A DNA stretch of 64,000 nt from positions 496,001 to 560,000 of the forward strand of contig NZ_CANLER010000001.1 in assembly GCF_947489715.1 (NCBI RefSeq). The letters are read 5' to 3'. Below, piece after piece: positions 54,626 through 62,788 of this stretch. The notes beneath the pieces are model-generated. The model ran no database searches and was not told where the DNA came from. It saw nothing but the letters and a program-made list of their open reading frames with translations. The stretch is from an uncultured Roseovarius sp. GTDB lineage: Bacteria > Pseudomonadota > Alphaproteobacteria > Rhodobacterales > Rhodobacteraceae. Both the position numbers and the translations under genes were made by a program. Position 1 is the first letter of the stretch, and every line of letters starts with the position of its first letter.

Positions 54626-55033
54626 ATGTATGACAAAATCCTAGTACCGATTTCATTTGATCAGGACCGAGATGCAGCAGGCGCTATTAACGTCGCCAAG
54701 GCACTTTTGAACGAGGGTGGCAGCATCATCCTGATGCATGTGATCGAACACATCCCCGACTATGCGGCCTCGTATTTGCCACCGAATTTCGTTGCGAACA
54801 AACGCTTGGCGATCGAAGAAGAGTTGGACAAGGTCGTCGAGAGCGTGCCGAATGCGGTAGGTGTCGTCGTGTCGGGTCATGCCGGGCGGACGATTTTGGA
54901 TTGGGCCAAGGAACACGGCACCGATTGCATCATCATTGCCAGCCATCGCCCTGGCATGCAGGATTTATTGCTGGGCTCGACCGCGGCGAAAGTCGTGCGT
55001 CATGCGGGTTGCGCGGTGCATGTTCTACGCTGA
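54626..55033 (+). CDS. Universal stress protein (UspA family)
   Basis: 135 residues, one Usp domain: KILVPISFDQDRDAAGAINV, IILMHVIEHIPDYAASYLPP, ASHRPGMQDLLLGSTAAKVV with the ATP-binding G2xG9GS pattern. Role in stress survival inferred from family. Confidence 0.9.
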   Translation: MYDKILVPISFDQDRDAAGAINVAKALLNEGGSIILMHVIEHIPDYAASYLPPNFVANKRLAIEEELDKVVESVPNAVGVVVSGHAGRTILDWAKEHGTDCIIIASHRPGMQDLLLGSTAAKVVRHAGCAVHVLR

Positions 55034-55081
55034 AGTGAAAACGCTGGTGTGAAATCCCGGGGCTGTGCTAGCGATGGGGCC

Positions 55082-55837
55082 ATGAACAAGCTGATTGTCC
55101 TTTGGTCCCACCCGCGTTCAATGTCCACTGCAACCGAGCGGGTGATGCGCGAGCGCGGTGATCTGTGGTGCGCGCATGAACCTTTCATGTATGATTATTA
55201 CGTGCATCGCGGCGTGGCGCGGATGCCGCATTTCGATGTGCGGCCGGATCATCCGGTGCGATACGAGGATATTCGCGACATGCTGGTTGAAAAGGCGGCG
55301 TCGGAGCCGGTGTTTTTCAAGGATATGGCTTATTATGTGATGCCTAGTATCCTGTCAGATCCGGACTTCATTCACCGGCTGACCCATGTTTTCCTGATCC
55401 GCTACCCGGTGGCGTCGATCCTGTCCTATCACAAGCTGGATCCGGATTTGACACTTGAGGAGATCGGGATCGAGGCACAGTGGCGCCTTTACGAAGCACT
55501 GCGCGAAATGGGAGTCGACACGGCAGTGATCGAGGCCGAGGCGGTGCAGCACGACACCCGCGCCGTGATGGCGGCTTTGTGGCAGCGGATCGGGCTGCCG
55601 TTTCGCGCGCAGGCTTTCGACTGGCAGGACACAACACCGAAGGATTGGCAGCAGGTTGGCAGTTGGCACGACGCAGCTAGTAGCTCAAGCGGCATACGCC
55701 CGATTGATCCCAAAGAGATCGCCCGCAAGAAGCAGGAATTCGAGGTGCTGTGCCAGAAAGTTCCGCATCTGGCCGAGTATCTCGCGCATCACATGCCGTA
55801 CTACCAACGGCTCAAAGAGGTCGCTCTGCCGACCTAA
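55082..55837 (+). CDS. Sulfotransferase-like P-loop protein
   Basis: 251 residues from the ATG at 55082. N-terminal 5'-PSB loop LIVLWSHPRSMSTATERVMR and 3'-phosphate loop LTHVFLIRYPVASILSYHKL are typical sulfotransferase positions. Acceptor unknown. It is preceded by the Usp gene and followed 4 bases on by a convergent transporter gene. Confidence 0.75.
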   Translation: MNKLIVLWSHPRSMSTATERVMRERGDLWCAHEPFMYDYYVHRGVARMPHFDVRPDHPVRYEDIRDMLVEKAASEPVFFKDMAYYVMPSILSDPDFIHRLTHVFLIRYPVASILSYHKLDPDLTLEEIGIEAQWRLYEALREMGVDTAVIEAEAVQHDTRAVMAALWQRIGLPFRAQAFDWQDTTPKDWQQVGSWHDAASSSSGIRPIDPKEIARKKQEFEVLCQKVPHLAEYLAHHMPYYQRLKEVALPT

Positions 55838-55841
55838 TGCG

Positions 55842-56180
55842 TCAGGCCACGCGCACCATCAATACCATCGACAGCAGGGCGCAGCCGATGCCTGCGTATT
55901 CGCGCAGATAAAGTGGTTCGTCGAAATAGATAGCCCCGATGGCACAAAGCGCCAGCAGCGAAAACATCGAAAACGCCACACCGGCCTGTGATAGAGTCAC
56001 ATGGTGAAGCGCAAAGAACCACAAAATGGCCGAGGAAGCGTACAGCGCACAGCCCGAAAGGACCAGTGTCGACGTTACGGGTTGACCGCCATCAGCAGCA
56101 AGTTTGATCAGATAGTCGCCCAGAATAACGATGAGCGCGGTAAAAAGGGAAAAGGCAAATCCAAAAGTTAGTACAAGCAT
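55842..56180 (-). CDS. Small EamA/SMR-type membrane transporter
   Basis: 112 residues with four hydrophobic helices: LTFGFAFSLFTALIVILGDY, TLVLSGCALYASSAILWFFA, LSQAGVAFSMFSLLALCAIG, YAGIGCALLSMVLMVRVA. It has the half-size EmrE-like layout (a single EamA module), so it probably acts as a dimer. The start at 56180 removes an unlikely 35-residue basic extension. Substrate unknown. Confidence 0.75.
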   Translation of the reverse strand: MLVLTFGFAFSLFTALIVILGDYLIKLAADGGQPVTSTLVLSGCALYASSAILWFFALHHVTLSQAGVAFSMFSLLALCAIGAIYFDEPLYLREYAGIGCALLSMVLMVRVA

Positions 56181-56335
56181 AAAAGGGCTCCAATAATCGG
56201 AGAGGAAAATGAAACAGTGAATACGTTTCTTTAGGAAGTGCGCCCCGAGACAACGGGCCCCCGGGGCGCTTGTACAAATAAACAAATCAATGGTTAATGA
56301 CGTGCATTTTCAAGCAAAGGACAAACTCTCACAAG

Positions 56336-57202
56336 TCAGGAGAACCTTACTCCGTCACGCAGTTCCTCGAGGTATTTGGGTAGTTCACGGGCGGAAACCG
56401 CAGCCTCGCGCACCAGATGGTCGAAATGCGCGGTCAGGGCCTGTACCCTTTCGGTATCGCGAAAGGCCATGTAGTTCCGCCCGATGTAGATGACCGCCAG
56501 CAGGGGGCCGAAGATCGTGACCGGGGCGGAATAGACCCGGCGCGCGTCGTAAAGGTAAAGGCGCAAGCGCGGGTATAACTGTTGCGTGACCTCCAGCAAA
56601 TTATCAAGCTGTGCCGTACGCAGGTCCGCATCAAGGCCACGGTAATACCCCTCGCCATGCGCAAAGCTGGTCAGTTCGTAGATTGGCAGGGCAATCTCAT
56701 AATCTGATTGTGTGCCCCGCATCCACGACAGCCGGTCTTCGGAGGCACCGATAGCCTGATCTGTCGAGCGACCCAGATGCGGCGCATATTCCCATTGCAG
56801 CATGGCGCGGGTTTTCAGCATGTCGGGCAGACCTGCGGGCACATGGCGGATCTTGTAGCCCGCAGCCTCTTTGTGCCACTGGAAAATCTGTTCGTCGACC
56901 AGGGCGCGGGGGGCTTCGGTCAGTGACGGCGACGTGGCGAGGATATCGGCAGCGGTTTCGGGCCGGTCGGTCAGGCCCAGAAGCCAGTCTGCGGAAATGC
57001 CAAGAGCGGCGGCGCATTCGCCCACCACCTGCGCATTGGGCAGGCGCGCGCCCGATCCTTTCAGCAATTGCGAGATGGTCGAGCGGTCCACCCCAACGCG
57101 GCGGGCCAGCGCGCTTTGGTTGACTTTGCGCTCGCGCATCGCATCGCCCAGCCGGGTGCGAAACAGGTCGGCACGCTGTCGCTTGTCGGTTTTTTCTATC
57201 AT
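56336..57202 (-). CDS. XRE regulator with C-terminal ligand domain
   Basis: 288 residues. HTH at about 20-75 (RERKVNQSALARRVGVDRST). The C-terminal ~210 residues (LQWEYAPHLGRSTDQAIGAS, LYLYDARRVYSAPVTIFGPL, VIYIGRNYMAFRDTERVQAL) are a sensor domain of unknown type. It is divergent from the DUF2061/desaturase pair; a perfect palindrome at 57204-57221 touches its start, so it probably regulates itself and the neighbour genes. Membrane-lipid control is inferred from the desaturase. Confidence 0.82.
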   Translation of the reverse strand: MIEKTDKRQRADLFRTRLGDAMRERKVNQSALARRVGVDRSTISQLLKGSGARLPNAQVVGECAAALGISADWLLGLTDRPETAADILATSPSLTEAPRALVDEQIFQWHKEAAGYKIRHVPAGLPDMLKTRAMLQWEYAPHLGRSTDQAIGASEDRLSWMRGTQSDYEIALPIYELTSFAHGEGYYRGLDADLRTAQLDNLLEVTQQLYPRLRLYLYDARRVYSAPVTIFGPLLAVIYIGRNYMAFRDTERVQALTAHFDHLVREAAVSARELPKYLEELRDGVRFS

Positions 57203-57203
57203 A

Positions 57204-57221
57204 TGGTGATATTTATCACCA
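57204..57221. promoter_or_regulatory. Operator-like palindrome before the XRE regulator
   Basis: TGGTGATA (57204-57211), TT, TATCACCA (57214-57221): a perfect 8-base inverted repeat starting 2 bases upstream of the XRE start codon and 87 bases before the DUF2061 gene. Typical size for an XRE dimer. Confidence 0.7.
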
Positions 57222-57307
57222 ATGCAGAAAAATGTTAACTAGAAACGAAATCCCCTCCTGTCATTTTTTGTCGTAACAGAGTTGTGAAGGGAACATTTGG
57301 GGAAAAT

Positions 57308-57514
57308 ATGGACACGAAACAGCGCACGCTGGTGAAGGCGGTTGTCTGGAACCTGATCGGATTGGCGATGATGAGCCTTGTGGGGTTTGTCATGACAGGG
57401 TCGATCGCTGTGGGCGGCACTATCGCGGTGATAAATTCGGCGATTGGCCTGAGCTGCTATGTGATCTACGAGCGGGTCTGGGCGCGGGTGCGATGGGGGC
57501 GGTCGCATGGCTGA
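57308..57514 (+). CDS. DUF2061 membrane protein
   Basis: 68 residues from the ATG at 57308: TLVKAVVWNLIGLAMMSLVG, FVMTGSIAVGGTIAVINSAI, GLSCYVIYERVWARVRWG. Two transmembrane helices; typical small DUF2061. It overlaps the desaturase gene by 8 bases. Confidence 0.88.
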   Translation: MDTKQRTLVKAVVWNLIGLAMMSLVGFVMTGSIAVGGTIAVINSAIGLSCYVIYERVWARVRWGRSHG

Positions 57515-58403
57515 GCCGCGCCCAATCGTCGAATGGCCCACGTTGGCGCTGCTGATAGCATGTTATGCAGGTTGGGGCCTGTCAGTCTTTTGGTTGTCGG
57601 CGCTCTGGCTGCCATTGGGGTTTGTCGCGACGGTCATTTTCATTGCCCTGCACTCGTCTCTCACCCATGAGATGATCCACGGGCACCCGTTTCGAATCTC
57701 GCTGCTGAATGAGATCGTCGGATTTCCCTGCCTGGGCCTGCTGATCCCCTATCGCCGGTTCAAGGATTTGCATCTGGCACATCACCGCGATGAAAACCTG
57801 ACCGATCCCTATGACGATCCCGAAAGCAATTATCTCGACCCCGAGGCCTGGAACCGGCAACCGCACTGGCGGCAGCAGCTGTTGCGGTTCAACAATACAC
57901 TTCTGGGTCGGATGCTGGTGGGGCCGGTGATTGGATTTCATGCTTTTGTGCGCACCGATTGGCGGTCAATCCGCGAAGGTGACCGGCGGGTGACGCTGGC
58001 GTGGCTTTTGCAGGTGCCGGCGGTCGCGGTGGTTCTGTGGCTGGTCTTGCTGTCGCAAATGCCGGTCTGGGCCTATCTGCCGGCGGCATATCTTGGCTAC
58101 AGCATCATCAAGATCCGCACCTTTCTGGAACATCGCGCCCATGACCAGGCCCGCGGACGCACCGCCATTGTCGAAGATCGCGGAATTCTGTCATTTCTCT
58201 TTCTGAACAACAACCTGCACGTCGTTCATCATCTGCATCCAAGGGTGGCCTGGTACGATCTGCCGGCCCTGTACCGCGCCAACAGGGACAGCTACCTGCA
58301 ACGCAATGACAGCTATGTCTACCGCTCCTACGCGCAGATCTTCCGGCAACATTTCTGGCGCGCCAAGGATCCGGTACCGCATCCGCTCTGGCCTAAGCGA
58401 TAA
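57507..58403 (+). CDS. Membrane fatty acid desaturase
   Basis: 298 residues with the three histidine boxes: HSSLTHEMIH (49-58), HLAHH (89-93) and HVVHH (238-242, plus H244). About four transmembrane helices lie between them. It probably introduces a double bond into membrane acyl chains or a carotenoid-type lipid. Translationally coupled to DUF2061 and facing an XRE regulator with a shared palindrome. Confidence 0.9.
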   Translation: MAEPRPIVEWPTLALLIACYAGWGLSVFWLSALWLPLGFVATVIFIALHSSLTHEMIHGHPFRISLLNEIVGFPCLGLLIPYRRFKDLHLAHHRDENLTDPYDDPESNYLDPEAWNRQPHWRQQLLRFNNTLLGRMLVGPVIGFHAFVRTDWRSIREGDRRVTLAWLLQVPAVAVVLWLVLLSQMPVWAYLPAAYLGYSIIKIRTFLEHRAHDQARGRTAIVEDRGILSFLFLNNNLHVVHHLHPRVAWYDLPALYRANRDSYLQRNDSYVYRSYAQIFRQHFWRAKDPVPHPLWPKR

Positions 58404-58412
58404 ATCCCGTGC

Positions 58413-59318
58413 ATGACGGGCCGGATGGAGGCCTGGATTATCCTCTCAATGGCGGCTGCGGCGTTTCAAACGCTGCGGTTCATGCTGCAAAAGCACCTGA
58501 GCATGGGCACCCTCAGCACAGGTGGGGCCACTTTCGCGCGCTTTATCTATTCAATGCCATTCGTGGTGACGTTGGCATTGGGGTATCTGGTCTATAGCGG
58601 TGTGAACTGGCCGCGGTTCAGCGGGCTTTTCTGGGCTTACGCGTTGAGCGGTGGGTTGACTCAGATATTGGCGACATGGTGTGTCGTTGCCCTGTTCGCG
58701 CAACGCAATTTCGCGGTCGGCATCACCTTCAAGAAAACAGAGGTGATCCAGACCGCGCTGGTCGGGCTGATTGTGTTGGGCGACCGGATCAGCCTGCCGG
58801 GACTGGCGGCCATTATTATCGGCCTCGTGGGCGTGCTGATCCTGTCGGATAATCGTATTGCCGGGAGCACGCGGCTGCTGAACCGGGCGGCGGGGCTGGG
58901 GCTGCTGTCGGGCGCGTTTTTTGCTGTCTCGGCGGTGGGTTATCGCGGTGCCACGCTTGAGATTGCCAGCGCCGACCCTTTTCTGCGCGCCAGTGTGGCG
59001 CTGGCGATCGTCACCACATGCCAGGTGCTTGGCATGGCTGCCTGGCTGGCCTGGCGCGAAAAGGGAGAGATCACCCGCGTCATCGCAGCCCGACGCACGG
59101 CGGTCTGGATGGGGATCACCGGCATGGCTGGCAGCCTGTGCTGGTTCACCGCCTTTACGCTGCAAAACGCGGCATATGTCTTTGCGGTGGGGCAAATCGA
59201 GGTCATCTTTTCACTCATGGCGTCGGTGCTTTTCTTCCGCGAAAAAATTGCGTTGCGCGAATTGCTGGGCATCGGCCTGTTGAGTAGCAGCATCATTGGG
59301 CTGGTTATGTTGACCTGA
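58413..59318 (+). CDS. EamA-family (DMT) metabolite exporter
   Basis: 301 residues with about ten transmembrane helices in two EamA repeats: LSMAAAAFQTLRFMLQKHLS, ARFIYSMPFVVTLALGYLVY, IGLVGVLILSDNRI, and LVGLIVLGDRISLPGLAAII in the middle, with VFAVGQIEVIFSLMASVLFF in the second half. Ten bases after the desaturase gene. Substrate unknown. Confidence 0.9.
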   Translation: MTGRMEAWIILSMAAAAFQTLRFMLQKHLSMGTLSTGGATFARFIYSMPFVVTLALGYLVYSGVNWPRFSGLFWAYALSGGLTQILATWCVVALFAQRNFAVGITFKKTEVIQTALVGLIVLGDRISLPGLAAIIIGLVGVLILSDNRIAGSTRLLNRAAGLGLLSGAFFAVSAVGYRGATLEIASADPFLRASVALAIVTTCQVLGMAAWLAWREKGEITRVIAARRTAVWMGITGMAGSLCWFTAFTLQNAAYVFAVGQIEVIFSLMASVLFFREKIALRELLGIGLLSSSIIGLVMLT

Positions 59319-59334
59319 TCAGGGTCAGGCATAC

Positions 59335-60039
59335 TCAATCGTCGTCGTTCGGATCAAAGCCCCGTAAGCGCAAAAATAGGCTCGCCTCATCATTATTCCG
59401 GAAAAACGGGACTGAGGCTGGCGGGGAAGGGTCATGAGCGCGCGCGGCAACCTCGGCCAGAACAACTTCGGTGATGAATGGCAAATCAAATTCTTCGCGC
59501 GCTTTGGACAGTGGCACCCATTGCAGGTGCGAAAGCTCGTCACAGGCGGCGGAAAAATCATCCAGATCGCTGACGATCTCTCCTGCGTCAACAACAAAGA
59601 AACGCGCATCAAAGCGGCGTGGGCGGCCCGGCGGAGTGATGGCGCGAAAGACGAATTGCAGCGCGTGGGCCGTGGGCACGTGGCCGCTGTCTGCGAAGCC
59701 TTTCCAGTCATCGGGTACGGCACCGGCCCATTTACCCGTCTGGCCCAAAACAAGCCCTGTTTCTTCCCACAACTCTCGTATGGCGGCAACGGCCAGGGCA
59801 TGACCAAGATCGACCTCGCTATCTTCGCGCAGGCGATCAGCACAGATTGCAGGCAAGGGTCGCGCCAGCGATACCTCCGCGTCCGCGGCATCCACAGCCC
59901 CCCCCGGAAAGACAAATTTCGAAGGCATGAAGGCTGCATTGGCGCCGCGCTGACCCATCAGGACATGTGGGTCGGAGGCACGGTCACGCAGGGCGATTAC
60001 AGTCGCCGCGTTGCGAATAGCGGTTTTGTCGAGTGTCAT
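59335..60039 (-). CDS. NUDIX hydrolase
   Basis: 234 residues from the ATG at 60039. The NUDIX box is ALAVAAIRELWEETGLVLG (REx2EExGL). Additional text: VFPGGAVDAADAEVSLARPL and LSHLQWVPLSKAREEFDLPF. Substrate not predictable. ATG at 60081 adds only unconserved residues. Confidence 0.88.
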   Translation of the reverse strand: MTLDKTAIRNAATVIALRDRASDPHVLMGQRGANAAFMPSKFVFPGGAVDAADAEVSLARPLPAICADRLREDSEVDLGHALAVAAIRELWEETGLVLGQTGKWAGAVPDDWKGFADSGHVPTAHALQFVFRAITPPGRPRRFDARFFVVDAGEIVSDLDDFSAACDELSHLQWVPLSKAREEFDLPFITEVVLAEVAARAHDPSPPASVPFFRNNDEASLFLRLRGFDPNDDD

Positions 60040-60064
60040 GTGAGCCCTTTCAACCAGGAAAGGG

Positions 60065-60451
60065 TCAGGCCTTGCTTCCAAACCCGTGCATATACCGCGC
60101 CCATTGAAACGCCACGATCGCCCCTTTCAGTCTTGGCAGAAGGTATAGCGACAGTCCGACACAGCCAAGCCCGAATATGGTGAAAAGCACCAGTGGTTCA
60201 GGCCGCCAGGTTGTGAACGCCACATGCAGAAGCGGGGCCATAAGGTGTCCGACGATCAGGATGGTCAGATAGGCAGGGCCATCATCCGCGCGGTGATGCG
60301 ATAAATCCTCGCGACAAACCGTGCAGGTATCGCGTACTTTCAGATAGCTTTTTAGGATTGGACCGCTGCCGCAATTGGGGCATTTGCGTCGGAAACCTTT
60401 CCAGACGGCGGGCCAGAGTTCGCGTTCGTCAGATTTGATCGCTTCTTCCAT
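60065..60451 (-). CDS. DUF983 membrane protein with zinc ribbon
   Basis: 128 residues from the ATG at 60451 (GAAGG upstream); other in-frame starts at 60481 and 60499. N-terminal zinc ribbon CPNCG-N14-CTVC. Two transmembrane helices (YLTILIVGHLMAPLLHVAFT, LFTIFGLGCVGLSLYLLPRL). Typical DUF983. It precedes the NUDIX gene on the same strand. Confidence 0.85.
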   Translation of the reverse strand: MEEAIKSDERELWPAVWKGFRRKCPNCGSGPILKSYLKVRDTCTVCREDLSHHRADDGPAYLTILIVGHLMAPLLHVAFTTWRPEPLVLFTIFGLGCVGLSLYLLPRLKGAIVAFQWARYMHGFGSKA

Positions 60452-60680
60452 CGGGGTACCTTCGATTCCTGTCGCACTCATATGGGCTAGCGCAGTCATA
60501 CTATAAAGCGGTGAATCCACCCTTGCGTCCTGATGTCGCAAATCGGGCGATAGATACGCATGATGAAAAAAGTTTTCTCCCTGGCGACGGAAGTTTAATC
60601 GAGCGACGTAGAAACAGTATGATCCGGCGTGAAGATCGGATTGGGGCAGACAATGCTGACTGAAATACGGAGAAACCCGA

Positions 60681-61175
60681 ATGAAAAATACAGTTCTGAT
60701 AACCTCACTGGGCTTGGCCATCATCGCAGGCGGTGCGGTTGCGTCTGGTGACAAGGCCGGGGGGATGAAACATCGCCCTCAGCATTCTTTCGAAGAGCTG
60801 GATGCAAATGGCGACGGCAAGCTGATGCAGGAGGAGATGGCGGCGCATATGCAAGCTCGGTTTGAAGGCGCGGATGCCAACGGAGACGGTGTACTTTCAA
60901 AAGACGAACTGTTGGCGCGGATCAACGAGCGGATGGCCAAGCGAGCTGAGAAATACGCAGCCCATATGCTGGAGCGTCGTGATGCGAACGGCGATGGCGC
61001 GTTAGACATGGAAGAAATGAAATCGCGGCGGGATGGCAAGATGTTTGCCCGCATGGATGCGGATCAGGACGGCGCGGTGACCAAAGAAGAATTTGAAGCG
61101 ATGCGCGCCAAACATAAGGGTCATAAACGTAATGGTCACGCTCACGGAAACAAAGGCCAGGACCCGGCTGAATAA
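60681..61175 (+). CDS. Secreted EF-hand protein with four calcium loops
   Basis: 164 residues. Signal peptide MKNTVLITSLGLAIIAGGAV ends near ASG. Four canonical EF loops: DANGDGKLMQEE (42-53), DANGDGVLSKDE, DANGDGALDMEE and DADQDGAVTKEE, in two pairs. His/Lys-rich tail (KHKGHKRNGHAHGNK). Binds calcium outside the cytoplasm. It is upstream of the sigma-factor unit on the same strand. Confidence 0.9.
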   Translation: MKNTVLITSLGLAIIAGGAVASGDKAGGMKHRPQHSFEELDANGDGKLMQEEMAAHMQARFEGADANGDGVLSKDELLARINERMAKRAEKYAAHMLERRDANGDGALDMEEMKSRRDGKMFARMDADQDGAVTKEEFEAMRAKHKGHKRNGHAHGNKGQDPAE

Positions 61176-61216
61176 GACGTGAATTCGGCGCGGATGCCGT
61201 TGGTTTCCGCCCCGAA

Positions 61217-61255
61217 GCGCAATCCGGAAGGGCTGGAACCGATTTCGGATTGCGC
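61217..61255 (+). promoter_or_regulatory. Long hairpin between EF-hand and sigma-factor genes
   Basis: GCGCAATCCGGAA (61217-61229) pairs with TTTCGGATTGCGC (61243-61255), 13 pairs with one G-U, loop of 13. No T-tract. It could be an attenuator or a 3' end of the EF-hand transcript. The sigma-factor gene starts 75 bases later. Confidence 0.45.
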
Positions 61256-61329
61256 ATCAAGATAAAAAGTCGGAGCGTTTAGGTCATAATTGAAGGCCGA
61301 CGCCCTGATTTGGTTGACGGGCAGGGGAA

Positions 61330-61908
61330 ATGCCGCTGGATGCCATGAGTGATGAAAGCGATGAGGCGTTGCTGATGCAATATGCAGCAGGGGATCAGGG
61401 TGCCGCGCGTGCCCTGACATTGCGACTGACGCCGCGTATCTATGCCCATGCCTGCCGGATGCTAGGTGTGGCCGCCGAGGCCGAGGATGTCACGCAGGAG
61501 GCGCTGTTGCGGCTGTGGCGGATCGCACCAGATTGGCGGCGCGGTGAGGCGCAGATCACCACCTGGCTTTACCGGGTCGTGGCGAACCTTTGCACCGACC
61601 GGTTGCGGCGTGCGCGGGGGGTCGCGCTGGACGCTGTGCCCGAGCCCGAGGATGAGACCGCCAGCGCGCTAGAGCGGCTGCAGCAGCAGGACAGAACGGT
61701 GGCCTTGCAGGCCGCATTGAACCGTTTGCCAGACCGTCAGCGGCAGGCGGTGATCCTGCGCCATATCGAAGGGCTGGCCAATCCCGAGATTGCCGAGATC
61801 ATGGAGATCAGCACCGAGGCGGTGGAAAGTCTGACGGCACGGGGAAAATGGGCACTCAGCGCCGACCTGTCGGATCGACGCGAAGAACTGGGGTATCAAA
61901 ATGACTGA
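61330..61908 (+). CDS. ECF-type RNA polymerase sigma factor
   Basis: 192 residues. Region 2 (LMQYAAGDQGAARALTLRLT, DVTQEALLRLWR) and region 4 (LPDRQRQAVILRHIEGLANP, EIAEIMEISTEAVESLTARG) are intact. Start at 61330; ATG 61345 is possible. Overlaps the next gene by 8 bases. Probably regulates this unit. Confidence 0.9.
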   Translation: MPLDAMSDESDEALLMQYAAGDQGAARALTLRLTPRIYAHACRMLGVAAEAEDVTQEALLRLWRIAPDWRRGEAQITTWLYRVVANLCTDRLRRARGVALDAVPEPEDETASALERLQQQDRTVALQAALNRLPDRQRQAVILRHIEGLANPEIAEIMEISTEAVESLTARGKWALSADLSDRREELGYQND

Positions 61909-62272
61909 AAATCACAGTAAAGACAAAATGGTAGAAGACCTTCTTGATCTTGTACAGCGGAAGGTTCCGGCGCCACCTGGCGACCTGATGGAGCGGATTT
62001 TGTCCGACGCGATGAACGTGCAGGCCGGGTTCTCTCAAGTGCCTGACCGCAGCGAACGTCCCGGTATTTTGAATGATCTTTTTCGGGTTCTGGGGGGATG
62101 GCCCGCGGTGGCCGGGCTGGCAACGGCGACGGTTGCCGGGGTCTGGCTGGGAGTATTTCCGCCCGGGTTCCTGTCGGACGCGACAGGTGTCTATCTGGGA
62201 CAGGATGATGCCACCTTTATGATCGACACTGCCGCAGGTTCGGGCTTTGATCTAGGTGAGGAGGCGCTTTGA
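61901..62272 (+). CDS. Possible anti-sigma membrane protein
   Basis: 123 residues. Cytosolic N-terminal part (KMVEDLLDLVQRKVPAPPGD) then one transmembrane helix at about 66-85 (GWPAVAGLATATVAGVWLGV) and a short periplasmic tail. Position directly after a sigma factor and an 8-base overlap suggest an anti-sigma role; no known anti-sigma motif (ZAS, H-x3-C-x2-C) is present. Confidence 0.6.
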   Translation: MTENHSKDKMVEDLLDLVQRKVPAPPGDLMERILSDAMNVQAGFSQVPDRSERPGILNDLFRVLGGWPAVAGLATATVAGVWLGVFPPGFLSDATGVYLGQDDATFMIDTAAGSGFDLGEEAL

Positions 62273-62784
62273 TGGCAGACGAGACTCAGGCAACTGATCG
62301 CGGCACGAAACGCTGGGTGCGTGTTTTGCTGGTCTTTTCACTGGCCCTGAACCTGTTGGTTCTGGGCACTGTTGGCGGGGCGATGCTAACCTGGTCGAAA
62401 TGGCGGTCGCACGATCCGCCGCGTCTTGATTTGGCAGGCGGGCCGCTGACCCAGGCGTTGACACGTGAGGACCGGCGCGCCATCGCGCGCCAGATGCGCA
62501 AGACCTATCGCGATAACGGCGGTGTACCTCGTGCCGATATGAAAGCGGAACTTGAAGCTTTGGTGCGTGATCTCAAGGCGGATCCTTTTGAACCAGCATT
62601 GGTCAAAAAACGCCTTGCGCGTCATCGTGGCGTGTTTCGCGAACGTTTTGCCCTGGGTCAGTCGTTGCTGTTGGAGCGTCTGACGCAAATGCAACCCAAG
62701 GAGCGTGTGGCTTATGCCGACCGTCTGTTGCGCGCTCTGGAAAAGCACAGCGACCGTGGCCGACAAAAAGAAGGTCGTGAATAA
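62272..62784 (+). CDS. Periplasmic heavy-metal sensor / CpxP-like protein
   Basis: 170 residues from the ATG at 62272 (the frame starts one codon earlier at a TTG). One transmembrane helix near 18-42 (VLLVFSLALNLLVLGTVGGA), then a helical periplasmic domain (GGPLTQALTREDRRAIARQM, KRLARHRGVFRERFALGQSL, LTQMQPKERVAYADRLLRAL) resembling the heavy-metal-resistance/CpxP group. Last gene of the sigma unit. It may sense periplasmic metal or stress and feed the sigma/anti-sigma pair. Confidence 0.7.
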   Translation: MADETQATDRGTKRWVRVLLVFSLALNLLVLGTVGGAMLTWSKWRSHDPPRLDLAGGPLTQALTREDRRAIARQMRKTYRDNGGVPRADMKAELEALVRDLKADPFEPALVKKRLARHRGVFRERFALGQSLLLERLTQMQPKERVAYADRLLRALEKHSDRGRQKEGRE

Positions 62785-62788
62785 TCCG

